A stretch of 64,000 bases of DNA from Ulota crispa (GCA_963920765.1 OY987249.1:14260817-14324816), one strand, 5' to 3'. Numbered from the stretch's first letter, positions 36,511 through 47,981 are shown. The notes: generated by a model not told the origin, from the letters alone. A program made the numbers and translations.

Positions 36511-36806
36511 CACCAAATAGTGCATTTAGGTTGCCTCAACAATTAGGTTGCCTTATCTTGGAAAGTTACCTCATGTCCCACCACTTGTCCATTGGGAAGT
36601 GCATGCAACGCTTTATATATTTAGATTTCACTTGATTAACAACTTGAATATGACTAATTTGTCTTTATACTGCTTTGTAATACTTGTCAAGTCTTGCAAA
36701 AACTATTTATTACAATAATTATTGCTGAAAATTACTGTAGCAAGTATTTAAATAGTGTGGAATGTTGAGAAATTAGTATGGGGCAACCTAAATGCACTAC
36801 TTGGCG
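36511..36806. mobile_element. MITE of the CACCAAATAGTGCATTTAGG family
   Basis: Left end CACCAAATAGTGCATTTAGG, right end CCTAAATGCACTACTTGGCG, flanked by TA on each side. The internal AATTAGGTTGCCTTA block and ATAGTGTGGAATGTTGAGAAA are shared with the other copies. Confidence 0.85.
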
Positions 36807-37624
36807 TAGGTTTTGTTTTTGTTTACTGTAGGTGGGGAGCGGATTCGGCTGGTCACTATTGAATTGATTATTTTTTCAGAAAAAATCAATTCAGCATTAG
36901 ATTTTATTATTAAACAAGATTAGACACTTTCAAAACAAGTTGTTATTATTTGGCATTCAATCAAAACAAATAGTAGAATTAAGCCTTTTTCTAAGCATCT
37001 TCCACTTTCTAAAATTAGCCCTTGGTAAGAAATTTGAGTAGATTGAGCCCTCTTGGAATCAAGCTTGACCTTCCATTGTTAGTTAAGCATAATGACTTTC
37101 ATAATATTCAGCATTTCAATTTTTGATTTGTTTGACATTGGGCATTTTTGGAGAATAATTTATAGAATAATTAGGCAAAATTTTGGAGAATTATTTTATG
37201 CCAAATCTGCTATCAACCTATAGTAGTAGCAATCCGGTGTAAAGGGAAGCAACAAAATACAAAAATCTAAAACATAGGAACAAATATAAGAATGTTGGAA
37301 TTAGAGAGTCAATCAAATGAACTCAACTATTCCTAAAGGATGTTGCCTACCAAAAGTGTTGGTTGTATTCACAAAAAGACCATTTAGTACTTGAAGAAAT
37401 GGCTTTATGGTAGATGTCACAAATTTCCAAAAAATCCTAGTTGGCCAATAGTATGTTTTATGACTTGGCTTAAAACTTATAACTCCAATGAAATTCATGT
37501 GCTATCCAAACCCCATATATACATAACATAGGAGAGCATATACAATACAACAATATCCTTGAGGGGTTAAACTCCAAGAGAGGTATTTTTATGTGTTTAT
37601 TGCTCTTTTGAGGCACATCTCTAC
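36807..37624. other. AT-rich intergenic DNA
   Basis: Nothing recognised. Open frames are short and compositionally like noncoding DNA. Confidence 0.4.
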
Positions 37625-37626
37625 TA

Positions 37627-37943
37627 CACCAGATAGTGCATTTAGGTTGCTTTAACAATTAGGTTGCCTTACTTTGGCAAAGTTATCTCATGACTCACCC
37701 TTGGTCACTTGGAGGGGAATGTAACGCTCTTTATGCTACAATAATTCATGTTTTTGTGTAAAATTTTAGCTTCCCTACTCCTTGACTTTGACATTTGTTG
37801 TTGTGCCCAACCTTTGCTTGCTTCCTCAAATGTTTACCACATTAATTATTGACAGAAAGTTTCTATAGTCTTGGTAAATATTCAAATAGTGTGGAATGTC
37901 AAGAAATTGGTATGGGACAACCTAATTGCACTATTTGGTGTAG
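37627..37943. mobile_element. MITE of the CACCAAATAGTGCATTTAGG family
   Basis: CACCAGATAGTGCATTTAGG at the left and CCTAATTGCACTATTTGGTG at the right, with TA on both sides. This is the best-preserved uninterrupted member (about 317 bp) and a useful reference for the split copies at 23471 and 50352. Confidence 0.87.
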
Positions 37944-38019
37944 TATACAACATTGTGTGATCTAGTAGTTCCTTTTCATTGTTGGGGTTTGCCAACTGCA
38001 AGTACCAAAATAGTTGATA

Positions 38020-38670
38020 TTATCCCCTCACCGCCCAAGGGGCCCAAACTAGGCCCCTCTGAATTTTATTTAGGGATGCTCAACCTTTCTACAAGATTTT
38101 TTTAGTGATTATTATTATTATTAAATTCTTGTTGAAGTCTAGTTTTAGCATCAAGAGTCTGATTTTGAAAATGGGTTAAAGTGATTTGTCTATTCAAGAT
38201 TTTGTGCAAGGGTGTCCATTGCAAATCTTCACTTTCTAGTGTTGAAGGATCTTGGAAATGAGCCTCAAGTACACTAGAACTTGGAGAAAAAATCACATTA
38301 AAAATTCAATTAAAAAAATTGTAAAATAGATTTTGAGAAGTCGTAAATTGATTGGGGTTATGCATGTTATACTTTACATACTCATGTTTTTTTGGTACCC
38401 TCAATTTTAGGTTTGAGATGCAAAATGAAGATCGAAAGACTTCAAATCACTTTTGCAATTTTAACACCCTCATGATCAAACATTATAATCTTTCAATCCA
38501 TAAATGATATTGTTGTGATTTCTTTTCCTATGTGATCTATACCATATCTATTTTGAATTTGTATGGTTGCGCTTAAGAGAATTGATAAGATTGATCAAAA
38601 TGCCAACATTTTGTTCACTTTCAAGCAAATTTTGAGATACTAAAAAACACCATGGGCGGTGAGGGGTTAA
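38020..38670. mobile_element. TTAA-flanked MITE (651 bp), sister of 23717-24368
   Basis: Left end TTATCCCCTCACCGCCCAAG, with TTAA mutated to TTAT. Right end TGGGCGGTGAGGGGTTAA. The interior aligns along most of its length with 23717-24368. There is no transposase. Confidence 0.85.
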
Positions 38671-40092
38671 TGAAAAAGTGTCCTCATTTGGTAGCTTTAA
38701 CAAGTGAGATGCATGTAAGAGCCACCTGCAACCACACAAAAATTGTCAATACTTAATGAATAACTTGCACTTATTCATTTTGAGTTGACAATGAAAGAGT
38801 ATAATTCATATGTAGGCAAGGTTCTATTAAATGTTCCCAAATCATGACTCAAGTTGAGTGAAGCCAAGTGTTTCAACTCAATTGTTGTTAAATATACACT
38901 TTCATTTCAAAAATGTATATCAAAATTAATAGATGTATGCCAGCACACTATTAAATCCTTGCTAGCTTATATAGCCTTGCTTCTAGATCCTTACTTTTAG
39001 GTCCTCGATTAAGGGTTGAAAATTCAACTTATATTCAACTCATCTCCACTCTACATATAATTCACACTTTAGATGAAGGGACCCAATATTGGTAAATTTT
39101 TTGATAGCACCTCCTTTTGGTCCCTAAGAGTTTTAGTTCACACCTCACATATCTTGTAATTTTGCCTTACCTTCCTAATTTTGCATCTTTTGTACCACTT
39201 GTAGTCCTAACTCATAGTTATTTGGTGTTGCGATTCAATATTTATGCATTCATGAGAGTTTAACTTTGGTGCTTACATCTATAATCAAGGTTTGAATGCC
39301 ATATTTCACAAAACATGAATTTCATTATTATTTTCAGACAAATCTCTGCACTCCAATTTTTGAATGCATACTCTACTTTTAACACACTTTCTATTAACAA
39401 TGCACATGATGTGAACAAGTAATTTTTGCCATTGTAGCAATTATGGTGTGTCAATCACTAACTCCATTTATACAGAGCAACAAAACTTTCAAAGTGATTA
39501 CAAATTGCTAATACCTTTTAGGTAAGTTTCAAAAACCTACAAAGGATTGGCAATTGCAAAAAAATCACATTTAAACTCCTAAAACTAAATGATTTAGTTT
39601 CTAAAACATCAAAAGGTTCTAATTCCAAAACCTAATGCTCTGTTGTTTGTGAAATCTTCTTTTGTTAAGAGATGTATGCAAGGCCACAAAAATTAACAAG
39701 CATGTTTGGAATCGTAAATCCATTTTCAATATAGAAGGTCACACAAATCCGACAAAAGGATTTTGCAATCCCCAATCTTTCTTACAATGATTTGGTGCCA
39801 CAAGCACTCCAGAAAGTCCTTGTGTTTTGTTCACATGTGATTTTGGGCCTAAGATGGAACAGTTCAAATATTTTTATTTGGAGAAACATCAGATTTTAGA
39901 AATTTATCACCAAAAGATTGAATTTTGGAATTTAGAATTCAATGACCTTGATTCAATTTGAGTGCCGTGGTGCTACAAAAAGAGATACAATACGCAAACT
40001 TCAAAATGGAATCAAGTTTTTACTTTAATTGTAAATTTCTTTGAGTGTTTCTATTCCAAGCCCACAATTACATTTGAGGGAATTGATACTTG
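38671..40092. other. AT-rich intergenic DNA
   Basis: No coding, RNA or two-ended element recognised over about 1.4 kb. Confidence 0.4.
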
Positions 40093-40094
40093 TA

Positions 40095-40476
40095 CCACCC
40101 CTTCTTGACTAATCTACCACACCCTACTATATATGGTAAATATTTACAATATTAAAATAGGTGTGGACCACAAGAAAAATATCACTAATTTGAAAATACA
40201 ACTTGACATAAAAACTGCAACTTTAATTTTTTTAGTTTTAGATCTCGCTTGTAGTATTAATTTAAAAAATTAAATTATGTTTAGTTTCATTCAAATATTT
40301 TTAAATTGATACTATGAGCTGAATTAAGAGCTGAAAAATAAAATTAAGACTATATCTTCTTTGCCAACTTATATTTTCAAATTAGTGATGGTTTTCCTGT
40401 GGTTTACACCTATTTTGATATTGTATATATTGACCATATGTAATAGGGTGTGGTAAAATAGTCAAGAAGGGGTGGT
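40095..40476. mobile_element. TA-flanked foldback MITE, CCACCCCTTCTTGACTA family
   Basis: Left end CCACCCCTTCTTGACTAAT and right end TAGTCAAGAAGGGGTGG are bounded by TA. Pairing continues inward (CACACCCTA with TAGGGTGTG; CACTAATTTGAAAATA with TATTTTCAAATTAGTG). About 380 bp. Confidence 0.8.
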
Positions 40477-40478
40477 AC

Positions 40479-40864
40479 TAGGGTTTCTTTTTGGGCAATT
40501 TAAGGCCCAATTGCCTCAAAAAAGGGTGAACTTCAAGCCTATAGAAAAGAAGAGAATTTTTTTCAAAAAATGCTAGATTGCAATAAAGAAAATTGTATTT
40601 CATCCTAGGATTTCATAAAATTCTTATCAAATTGAGAATTGATGCCATCATTTCATAATGAGATAGATCCAAAAGCACCATCAAAAAAGTTGATTCTCCT
40701 AGCTTCTCCTTAATTTTGTTATTAATAGCCATAATGTTGCACAAATCCATGCATAGGGGCCACCTTCAACTCCAACCAAAAATAGGGATGGAACCAACAA
40801 GCTACAAATCGTTTTCAAAGAATGCCACATAGCTATTGATCTAGAAAACCGAAAAAAAAAGCAT
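40479..40864. mobile_element. hAT-like MITE copy, GGGCAATTTAAGGCCCAATTGCC family
   Basis: Similar over its length to the better-bounded copy at 54106-54551. Shared words include GGGCAATTTAAGGCCCAATT, TTTCATAAAATTCTTATCAA and GCTACAAA followed by GTTTTCAAAGAATGCCAC. Confidence 0.7.
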
Positions 40865-40885
40865 GGGTGGTACATGTATCAGTCC

Positions 40886-41669
40886 TTAACCCTTGAGCGC
40901 CCCAATGCCCCATATATTGCCTCCCACTATTTCAAAGCCTTGTTTCAAGGGACTAGATCTAACTTTTTGGTCTTGCTACAAACTACAATTATGAAGGCAT
41001 TCAAGTTGTCCATGCCAATGGAGTAATGGCAAGGAAAGCCAAATGTTGTACAAGTGTTGCAAGAGATTTGATTGGGTGAAACACCATACGGGGAGTGGTG
41101 GCAAGCATATGGGGCGTGGTGATAAGCAATGTTTTATAGGCTGCAATTGGTCAATGTCCCTTACAAGCTTCCTTGTGTAAGCTTTGTGGTAGTGGGAAAG
41201 TTGTTGGCAAGGGTTCAAGCATGTTCTAGACCCTTATTATGGCAACCATCACCAATTGTGCCGGTCATTGTACTCCGTGCAATAGCCATTTGAAGCCCTA
41301 AAACTTGACATAAAAAGTAGTGCAATCTTCAATAGTTTACAAGTGTGTGCATTCACATCTAATCTTGTTGCTCACAAAATTTGAGATGAATCCGAGGCTT
41401 ATAGAATTTTGTAAAAATCATCAAATAGCAACTACCTACCAAAAAATGAGGTTTTGTCATCACATGTTGTTTGATCAAATGTTATAATCTTCCATCTCCC
41501 GCAGTGAATAGTTCTCTAAATTTGCAAGCCATTTTCTAAGTAGGTGTTCCACTATTTTCAATGGTCATTTTTTGTGGATTGTCTGATTGACCAAGATACA
41601 ATGCATCAAAGTTGTCGGTTTCCAAAAACCCCGATTTTTGTGAAAACAGCCTGAGCGCTCAGGGGCTAA
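40886..41669. mobile_element. TTAA-flanked MITE, GAGCGCC subtype
   Basis: Left end TTAACCCTTGAGCGCCCC. Right end GCGCTCAGGGGCTAA, whose last bases (CTAA) are shared with the next element. Interior without recognised coding capacity. Confidence 0.78.
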
Positions 41670-41904
41670 CCCCTGAGCGCCCCACAGGCCAAAATGTGGC
41701 CTCTCCATATTTGACGGTTTGTTGTCTTTGATTGTTATAATTTGCAACAAAAACCTACCAAATTTTTCATACATATGCGGACCGTAAGCCTCTTGCAATA
41801 TCAACGGCTAACTATTCTAAATGTTGTTTTTGAACTTGTGGTGCCAAATTGTTTGCAATGAGGTCTAACATTGCATGAAATTGGGCTAGGCGCTCAGGGG
41901 TTAA
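41666..41904. mobile_element. TTAA-flanked MITE, GAGCGCC subtype, abutting the previous one
   Basis: Left end CTAACCCCTGAGCGCCCC, right end GGCGCTCAGGGGTTAA, 239 bp. Shares one target tetranucleotide with 40886-41669. Confidence 0.82.
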
Positions 41905-42172
41905 CAAAAAAATTCTTACAATGGTGGAGAATCAAGGTCTAGGAAGAATCGACCGCTAGTTCAATGCTAGTCAATTAAAATCAGAAAAAACCGTTAGCAA
42001 TTTTTAAACTTCTGCTAAAAATTGGTCAAAAATATTTAATTTATTTATTTGTAGTGTGAAATAGAGAAAATAACTAAAAGAGTTCCTTGATAAACCGGTT
42101 CATTATAGAAATTGAAGGAAATCTACCGAAAATCTCAAATATTTCCCGGACCCTGGTGGAGATGCCCTAAGA

Positions 42173-42616
42173 GCATCTCCACCCTTCCTCTTCAAATGAG
42201 GAAGCGCCGTGCCTTGGCTCAGCCGACTTGAAAACAGAGGTCCACTGCTGACCCACCAAACGCTTAAATTCTCGAGGCCTTGCCAAGTGATAGCCACGAG
42301 ACACCAAACTCCAGTGGCATGTGTAAATACGAGCTGAATTGTAGCTTCTTCTTTTTTGTAAGTAATCACTTGCAAAGAGCAGTTTGGGGGATCACAGTAG
42401 TTTCCAAAAGTTGACTCGTTTGGAAGCTACTGCAAAAAAGTTTGAAGGTTCCGAAAAACTCGCAGACAGTGCATACTCTGGCCCCACCCTCAGCCATTAG
42501 CGTGCACATTTGACGAGGAAGAGTGGTTCTTCAGTCGGGATGCATTGCTTGCAAACAACTTGCAACAATGGACAGCCCATTTGGCGAGTTGTATTTAGAG
42601 AGAAAGAGTGGAGATG
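42173..42616. mobile_element. PIF/Harbinger-like MITE with TAA target duplication
   Basis: Left end GAGCATCTCCACCCTTCC and right end AAAGAGTGGAGATGCTC are each bounded by TAA. A further end GGTGGAGATGCCC lies immediately upstream (42155-42167), so a second, degraded relative abuts it. GC-richer than its surroundings. The superfamily call rests only on the 3-bp TAA duplication. Confidence 0.7.
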
Positions 42617-43066
42617 CTCTAACCGCAGGTTGCTGCGGCGTCCAGCCCAGGCAAATCGAAAAGGTTCCAACTTCCAAACTCCAAAGCCCCTCGTTCAGAT
42701 CTTTTCCCTGCCCGGCTGCCCCTCCCCTGCCCTCTTGCATGCAGGCGATGCAACTGGCCTACCGGTCTCCCCGCCCCACGAAACACTCCTATAACAATTC
42801 ACTCAGCCATTTTCACACCAGCATCTTTAAAAGATCTTTTAAAAGATTTTTCCAAAGCGCCCACCCAATGGGCGTTATCCCTTGATCCTTCCTTCACCCC
42901 ATTGGCCACGAAGCCCCTCCACTTCTGTTCCGACCTCCGGCAGCCTGTGCATGCCGTGCATTATAAAGCCTGGTGGGGCCCAATCATGTCTCCTCCAATG
43001 ACCCCTTTGTCATTTTCATGATGACCTCAAGTTGCGCTAACCAGTCCAAGTTTCAAAAGTTAACAC
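42617..43066. other. GC-rich island with promoter-like words but no gene
   Basis: Contains CCAATGGGCG (about 42866), CCATTGGCC (about 42898) and ATTATAAAGCC (about 42960), resembling CCAAT and TATA boxes, in an AT-rich neighbourhood. The open frames at 42510-42885 do not match any protein I recognise. It could be a captured promoter fragment or a dead gene end. Confidence 0.35.
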
Positions 43067-43067
43067 T

Positions 43068-43362
43068 GACACTAAATAGTGCATTTCAAGTTACCTTCAC
43101 AATTAGGTTGGGTTCCATTAGAAAGTTGCTTCATGATTCATTGCTTGACCAATTGGAGGAGCATGCAATTTTTTAATTCCCAGAATTTCACACAATTTAC
43201 AACTTTGACGTTGCTCATTTGTTTGTTTTTTTGCAATGTTGTTATTATTGTCAAACCCTTGTTTGTTATTAGATTTTCTTTTTCAATAAATATTGATGAA
43301 AATTATTGTATGATGTAAACTATCAAGAATTTAGTGTGGAGCAGCCTAAAATCCTAAATGCC
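43068..43362. mobile_element. Degenerate MITE of the CACCAAATAGTGCATTTAGG family
   Basis: Left end CACTAAATAGTGCATTTCAAG. The right part holds TTTAGTGTGGAGCAGCCTAAA. The internal TCACAATTAGGTTG block is also shared. The right terminus has decayed. Confidence 0.6.
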
Positions 43363-43435
43363 CTTTGTAAGGGAGCGCACTTTACTTCCTAAAATTAACC
43401 ACACCAAAAGTTTTTGTGTATAGTTATCCAAACAC

Positions 43436-43767
43436 CCACATTGAATATTGCATTTAGGTTGCTTTGACAATTAGATTGCCTTACCTTTGAAAATTACCTC
43501 ATTACTCATTATTTGATCAATTGGAGGCACAACTCTAAATTTAGGATTTTAAATGGTTTACAACGTAGAAGTCATTGATTTGTTTCTGTGTAGCATCATT
43601 GTTGTTGCTAGACCCGTTAACCTGTAAATGCCCACTAGATCAAATTTCAGTGTAAAAAAAACACTAAATTCTAGGACATTGGGCATTTAGGGTTTAAAAT
43701 TTTTACATTACATTTATCAGTGATGGAAGCCTGGGACAACCTAAACACAATATTTAGGTGTAGCATA
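43436..43767. mobile_element. MITE of the CACCAAATAGTGCATTTAGG family hosting a tiny TTAA element
   Basis: Left part CATTGAATATTGCATTTAGG followed by TTGCTT; right part GACAACCTAAACACAATATT then TAGGTGTAG. Split by 43617-43697. Confidence 0.7.
43617..43697. mobile_element. 81-bp TTAA-flanked element made almost only of its terminal repeats
   Basis: Left end TTAACCTGTAAATGCCCACTA, right end GGGCATTTAGGGTTTAA. Inner arms (AGTGT, then a run of A, then ACACT) also pair. At 81 bp it is the smallest TTAA-bounded member in the window. Confidence 0.75.
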
Positions 43768-44316
43768 GCTAATTTTAACTAATTTTCTTACCTCCAACGG
43801 TTTAATTAAAAATAGAAATAATGCTAAATATGAGAATGTGAAAAGCATTAGAAGGGTCGGGTTTGGGACCAATAGAAAGGTGGGGGAACGGGGGGCCGTC
43901 GACTCAAGAGAGGATGTGAACCCAAAAGGCAAAAAGGAAAGCGAATCCAACTGTGCCGAAACATCTGAGGTCTCGGCTAATCACGTGGGAGGAATTGATC
44001 TGATGCGATTGGAAGGCGTCCAATGGCGCCCATCCTGTGGATGTGGACAGGAATTGGCCGTTAGATTGTGTTGCCCTCTTTCAGTGGATGCACCCGATTG
44101 AGCCGGCCTTGTCACCAGATGCAACTTGTCTCTGATGGATTTTGAATATAATATCCTGAGGGTGACTCGGCCCCAGTGGGCTTGGAGGATAAAATTAACC
44201 TCGCTGATTGACTGCATGAGTAAAGCCTCTGATTTGTCAGCGGGAGGGTGGATATTTCTGCCGTGAGAGTCAGCGTTCGGGGAGGGCTGGGGTTAACCAG
44301 TAAGGTGAATTAATTT
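43768..44316. other. GC-richer intergenic stretch with a G-box, no gene recognised
   Basis: AATCACGTGGGAGG (about 43979) holds a CACGTG G-box, and CCAATGG lies at about 44021. No open frame longer than 90 codons and no recognisable protein. It could be an orphan promoter-like fragment. Confidence 0.35.
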
Positions 44317-44544
44317 TTAACCCGTAAGCGCCCAGAGTTGAAACGAATCAAAGTGCCCATGTGAACTGAAAAATACGATCCATAAGATCCGATCATATGA
44401 ATTGTTAGTGGAAAGAGTCTCCATCATGCTGAGTTTGATTGGAAGTCGTTTCACCGGACATTCAATGAGATTATAATGGTCAAAATTGAGTTGACTTAAC
44501 TTTTTGAGCAACATTATACTGTCGCCTGGGCGCTCAAGGGTTAA
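44317..44544. mobile_element. TTAA-flanked MITE (228 bp)
   Basis: Ends TTAACCCGTAAGCGCCC and GGGCGCTCAAGGGTTAA. Its right TTAA is followed at once by GGCAACCTAAATACAA, a remnant of the GGCAACCTAAATGC MITE end. It therefore probably sat inside such a MITE. Confidence 0.82.
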
Positions 44545-44560
44545 GGCAACCTAAATACAA

Positions 44561-44871
44561 GGGAGAATTTCATGGATATCCCTGAAGTTTACAATAATTT
44601 CATAGATATCCTTGCTTTTTCAGAAATTTCACAAATACCCTTGGACCAAAAAAATTTAATCCTTTTTTTTATTGTGCATGTCACTTCCTTTCTTCCTTAG
44701 TGCGTACGCATGACAAGAAAATAGTGTGCGCACAAAGAGAGAAGGGAAATGGCATGCATAATAAAAAAAAACGCTCAATTTTTTTGGTCCAGGGGTGTTT
44801 GTGAAATTTCTAAAAAAGCAGGGTACCTATGAAATTATTGCAAACTTCAGGAGTATCCATGAAATTTTCCC
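44561..44871. mobile_element. Mutator-like MITE with 9-bp target duplication
   Basis: GGGAGAATTTCATGGATATC at the left, GTATCCATGAAATTTTCCC at the right. Flanks TAAATACAA and TATATACAA match at 8 of 9 bases. Same family as 19732-20045. Confidence 0.87.
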
Positions 44872-44881
44872 TATATACAAT

Positions 44882-45291
44882 AGGGGTAGTCACGGCACTT
44901 TTGTGAACAGATATGGAGAATGAAAATGCAAGCGTGTCGAGTCGCTGGTGGTTGCCAAAATCTTCGTCCAGCTTTGCTTGCTAAACTTCTCAACTGCTCG
45001 TTATTCTCCTTCGGAGGTGAAGAACGGAGGCCGTGAAGTTTAGCAAGCTAATAATTCACCACCGGCTGCTTGGTTTTCCCACATAGCTTCCTAATTTTAC
45101 TTGGTGTTGTAAGTCGCCCCCTTTCCTGATTGATCGAGGAAGAAAGTTACCTTGCATTCTCCATTCTCATTCTTCAAACCACACAAATGGGGTGTCACAG
45201 CACCTTCACAAATAACTTGCTCCTATTGACTCCTCCTTTTTCTCAATCTCCATTCTCTTTCTATTCTTGAAAGTGCAGTGACTACCCCTAA
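44882..45291. mobile_element. MITE with AGGGGTAGTCAC termini
   Basis: AGGGGTAGTCACGGCACTTT at the left and AAAGTGCAGTGACTACCCCT at the right. Blocks such as GAGAATGAAAATGCAAG and CTTGCATTCTCCATTCTCATT pair internally. About 410 bp. Target duplication unclear. Confidence 0.75.
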
Positions 45292-45836
45292 TATTTAGTG
45301 CAAATCATCTTTACAAGTAGGAAGGGTCAACAAGGTCATTGTACGCTTTTGCTGAATTATTTCATTAAACTTGAAATGCCATTGTCTGAGTCTTGTGATT
45401 CATGATGTGTTGGCATTCTATGTAAAACTATAAATAGAGTTGGTGGAATAAGAAGATCCGTTCTTCACGTGAAACCTTCTTCACGTGAAACCTTCTTCAC
45501 GTGAAACCTTCTTCACAAGTAGGTAGTTTGAAAAGCGACGTTTTAAGGGCTGATCTGCCTTCTCATGGGCATTTTGAGGCAAATAGATTTTTATATAATT
45601 CTCATACAAGGAGATATGGATGTCAAATGTAACATAATTTTTTTCATATTTTTTGAAGCATTAATGAATTGTTGATGAATTTTCAAAGTTTTTTATAGTA
45701 GGCACTTATTTGTGATTCTAGGTTTCTCATAAATAACTTCTTGTAACTTGTGAAGAGATGAGGTGAAATCAAGGAGTATGATTGGCTCTTGCTTTTGCTT
45801 CTATGACTAAATAAGGTCCATTCAAGAATCACCTCT
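45292..45836. other. AT-rich intergenic DNA with a short tandem repeat
   Basis: At 45461-45515 a 16-bp unit TTCTTCACGTGAAACC is repeated about three and a half times; each full unit carries a CACGTG G-box core. Otherwise nothing recognised. Confidence 0.6.
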
Positions 45837-45838
45837 TA

Positions 45839-46251
45839 AGGTAGAAGCACGTGAATGTGACTCTTTTGTTAAATCAATTCACTGGGAGTGTGCATTGAAA
45901 TTTTGAGATTGTAGGAGGGTTGGGAAACTTGCAAAGACAGCTGAATTTTTTTTAGGAATTTTATGAGATTGTATGAATAAACTATAAATTGTGGAAGGTA
46001 ACTCCTTAGACCTACCTATTGTGGACACTAGACCCCCATTGAAATGGTTGTATTGAAATGAAAAATGACAACACAAAGACCATGTAACATGCAATCCTAC
46101 ATTGCCACCTATTCAATTTGTGTTCCTATACTCAATTATGCTGACAGGTTAAGTTAACATGCATGTTTGATCTGGATATTTGCAGTGTTTGGTTAAGCAT
46201 GATTTCTAGATGTCAGAGAACAAATCTTGTCACATTAAGGTGCTTCTACCT
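45839..46251. mobile_element. TA-flanked AGGTAG-type MITE (413 bp)
   Basis: AGGTAGAAGCACGTGAATGTG at the left, CACATTAAGGTGCTTCTACCT at the right, bounded by TA. Same terminal hexamer as 18136, 47655, 52238 and 55739. Confidence 0.78.
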
Positions 46252-46465
46252 TATCCATTCTTGGGCTACCTATGAGACACTTTTAAAGAGAGAGGTTGCA
46301 ATTTGAGTTACCTACCCTAGTCAAATTCTCACTAAATTCAAAAGTAGCAACATGACCTAAGAAAGTAAGGCAAAATGTACTATGAGTTGAGATTTATCAA
46401 ACAAGTAGTATTGGCAACACAAAAATTAAACAAACTTTTCAAAGCACTAAAGAACACATTGGATG

Positions 46466-47629
46466 TTAACCCTTAAAGGACGATAGGACATAGTATATAC
46501 AGTGCCGTATAATTGGTATTTGCTACCAATAAGAAGTTTTAACCCCTACATGACCGTTGTCCTTTTGGGGGACAATTGGGATTTTGGGCATGTACCTATG
46601 GCTAAACTACTTTATGTAATTTTTTGAAACTTTTATGGAAGATGTGGAATTCAAAAATCTATATGGACATTTAATTTTTTCCTCATTTTGACATTTGACG
46701 AAGAATTTATGCAAAAAATTTTGCTGCCTGGGGAAGGGAGGGCAATCCGGGCAGCCCAAAAACTTCTTTAAAATTTGTATTTTTTAAAAATAAAAATTTG
46801 AAACTGGTTCTTTATATTTTTTTTATGTGGAAAGCTTTGAATCATTCCATTTCAATTAGTGAGATGAAAGTTATGAGATGTTTTAGTTTGTAGGCAATTA
46901 CGGATCCTCTACTCTAAAATAAACTTTGAAGTCCTTTATTTTCCCCAATTTTCAATATTTTGGAAAAAGAACTATACCTAAGGAAGTAGATTGTTTATGA
47001 CAACATTATGACTGTTGGGATTTGCATTTTTCATTTCCATAATTAAATTCTTAACAATTTAGTGTTTTGACTCATTCTCTAATTCTTCTTACTTACTACT
47101 TTTTTTGCATGTGTTATATTGTTCCAATTGATTTGAAAATTCTCTAATACATGCCTAACTTGGTATTCTACATAGAAAAAATAAACCTCAACTTTGTGTA
47201 GCAGAATATTTTTCATGTAAGAGTGGTCAAGGGCTTCCGAAATTTTAGGACATCTTGGAAAAAATCATTTTTTTTCACTTCAGATGTAAACATCTCCCTC
47301 CTCTCCATCTAGAATGACCTGATTTTTTTCCCACAAGTACCTCTTCTAGTCTAAGGCAAGATCCTATAGTTGGATTTCCCAAAAAAAAAAACCTACCTTC
47401 TTACTCATCCCCTAGAAGTGGCAGTTTTCAGTGATTTTGATAGAAAAAAGGGCTTGGTCCTTTAGGGGTTAATTTGGGATCTCAAGTAGTCTACTACAAC
47501 TACTTTGATCTATTTTTCAACTTCTTTGTTGATCTCAAATGCAATAAAGATGTGAATCTACTCCAAATACAAGAAAAATACTCTGTATTCTACTTGTTGC
47601 AGGGGCACGCTCCGTCCTTTAGGGATTGA
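46466..47629. mobile_element. TTAA-flanked MITE, AAAGGACG subtype, host of another TTAA element
   Basis: Left end TTAACCCTTAAAGGACGATAG, right end CCGTCCTTTAGGGATTGA (TTAA decayed). Removing 46539-47472 leaves about 230 bp that align with the uninterrupted relative 52724-52965. Confidence 0.85.
46539..47472. mobile_element. TTAA-flanked MITE (934 bp) with a confirmed TTAA target duplication
   Basis: Ends TTAACCCCTACATGACCG and TTGGTCCTTTAGGGGTTAA. Flanks read AAGAAGTT then TTAA, and TTAA then TTTGGGATCT. The relative at 52724-52965 reads AAAAAGTTTTAATTTGGGAT without insertion. This demonstrates duplication of exactly TTAA. Sister of 24888-25818 in inverse orientation. Confidence 0.92.
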
Positions 47630-47654
47630 GCTAGTCCTATTTTTTGAGTGGATA

Positions 47655-47981
47655 AGGTAGGAGGCTCAAATTTGGAGCAAGCCCAAATTTGGAGCACCTC
47701 CTCAAATGTACTCTTTTTGTACATCTTGTTTTTCATAGCCCTTCAACAATGTATAGCTCATGTACATTTGAAGAGGTGCTCCATTTTAGAGCCCTATGGC
47801 CTGTCCCCTTCAAATATTCATAACTAATTCCGCAAAGTTCCAAAAAATATGAAACAACTTAGGTTAGATGCAGATTCTTCTTGTCTTTCAAGGAGAGTTT
47901 ACTGAAAATCATTTCAAGGAGTTTCACCTACCCAAAATTCAGTTTCAGCTCATAGATGCTCCATTTATGAGCCTCCTACCT
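47655..47981. mobile_element. TA-flanked AGGTAG-type MITE, GGCTC subtype
   Basis: AGGTAGGAGGCTCAAATTTGG at the left, CCATTTATGAGCCTCCTACCT at the right, bounded by TA. Internal GAGGTGCTCC motifs repeat. Confidence 0.8.

Noticed and set aside
44290-44317. GGGGTTAACC just upstream of the TTAA element at 44317 as another element end
   Set aside because: The bases beyond TTAA do not follow the family terminus and no partner end is present.
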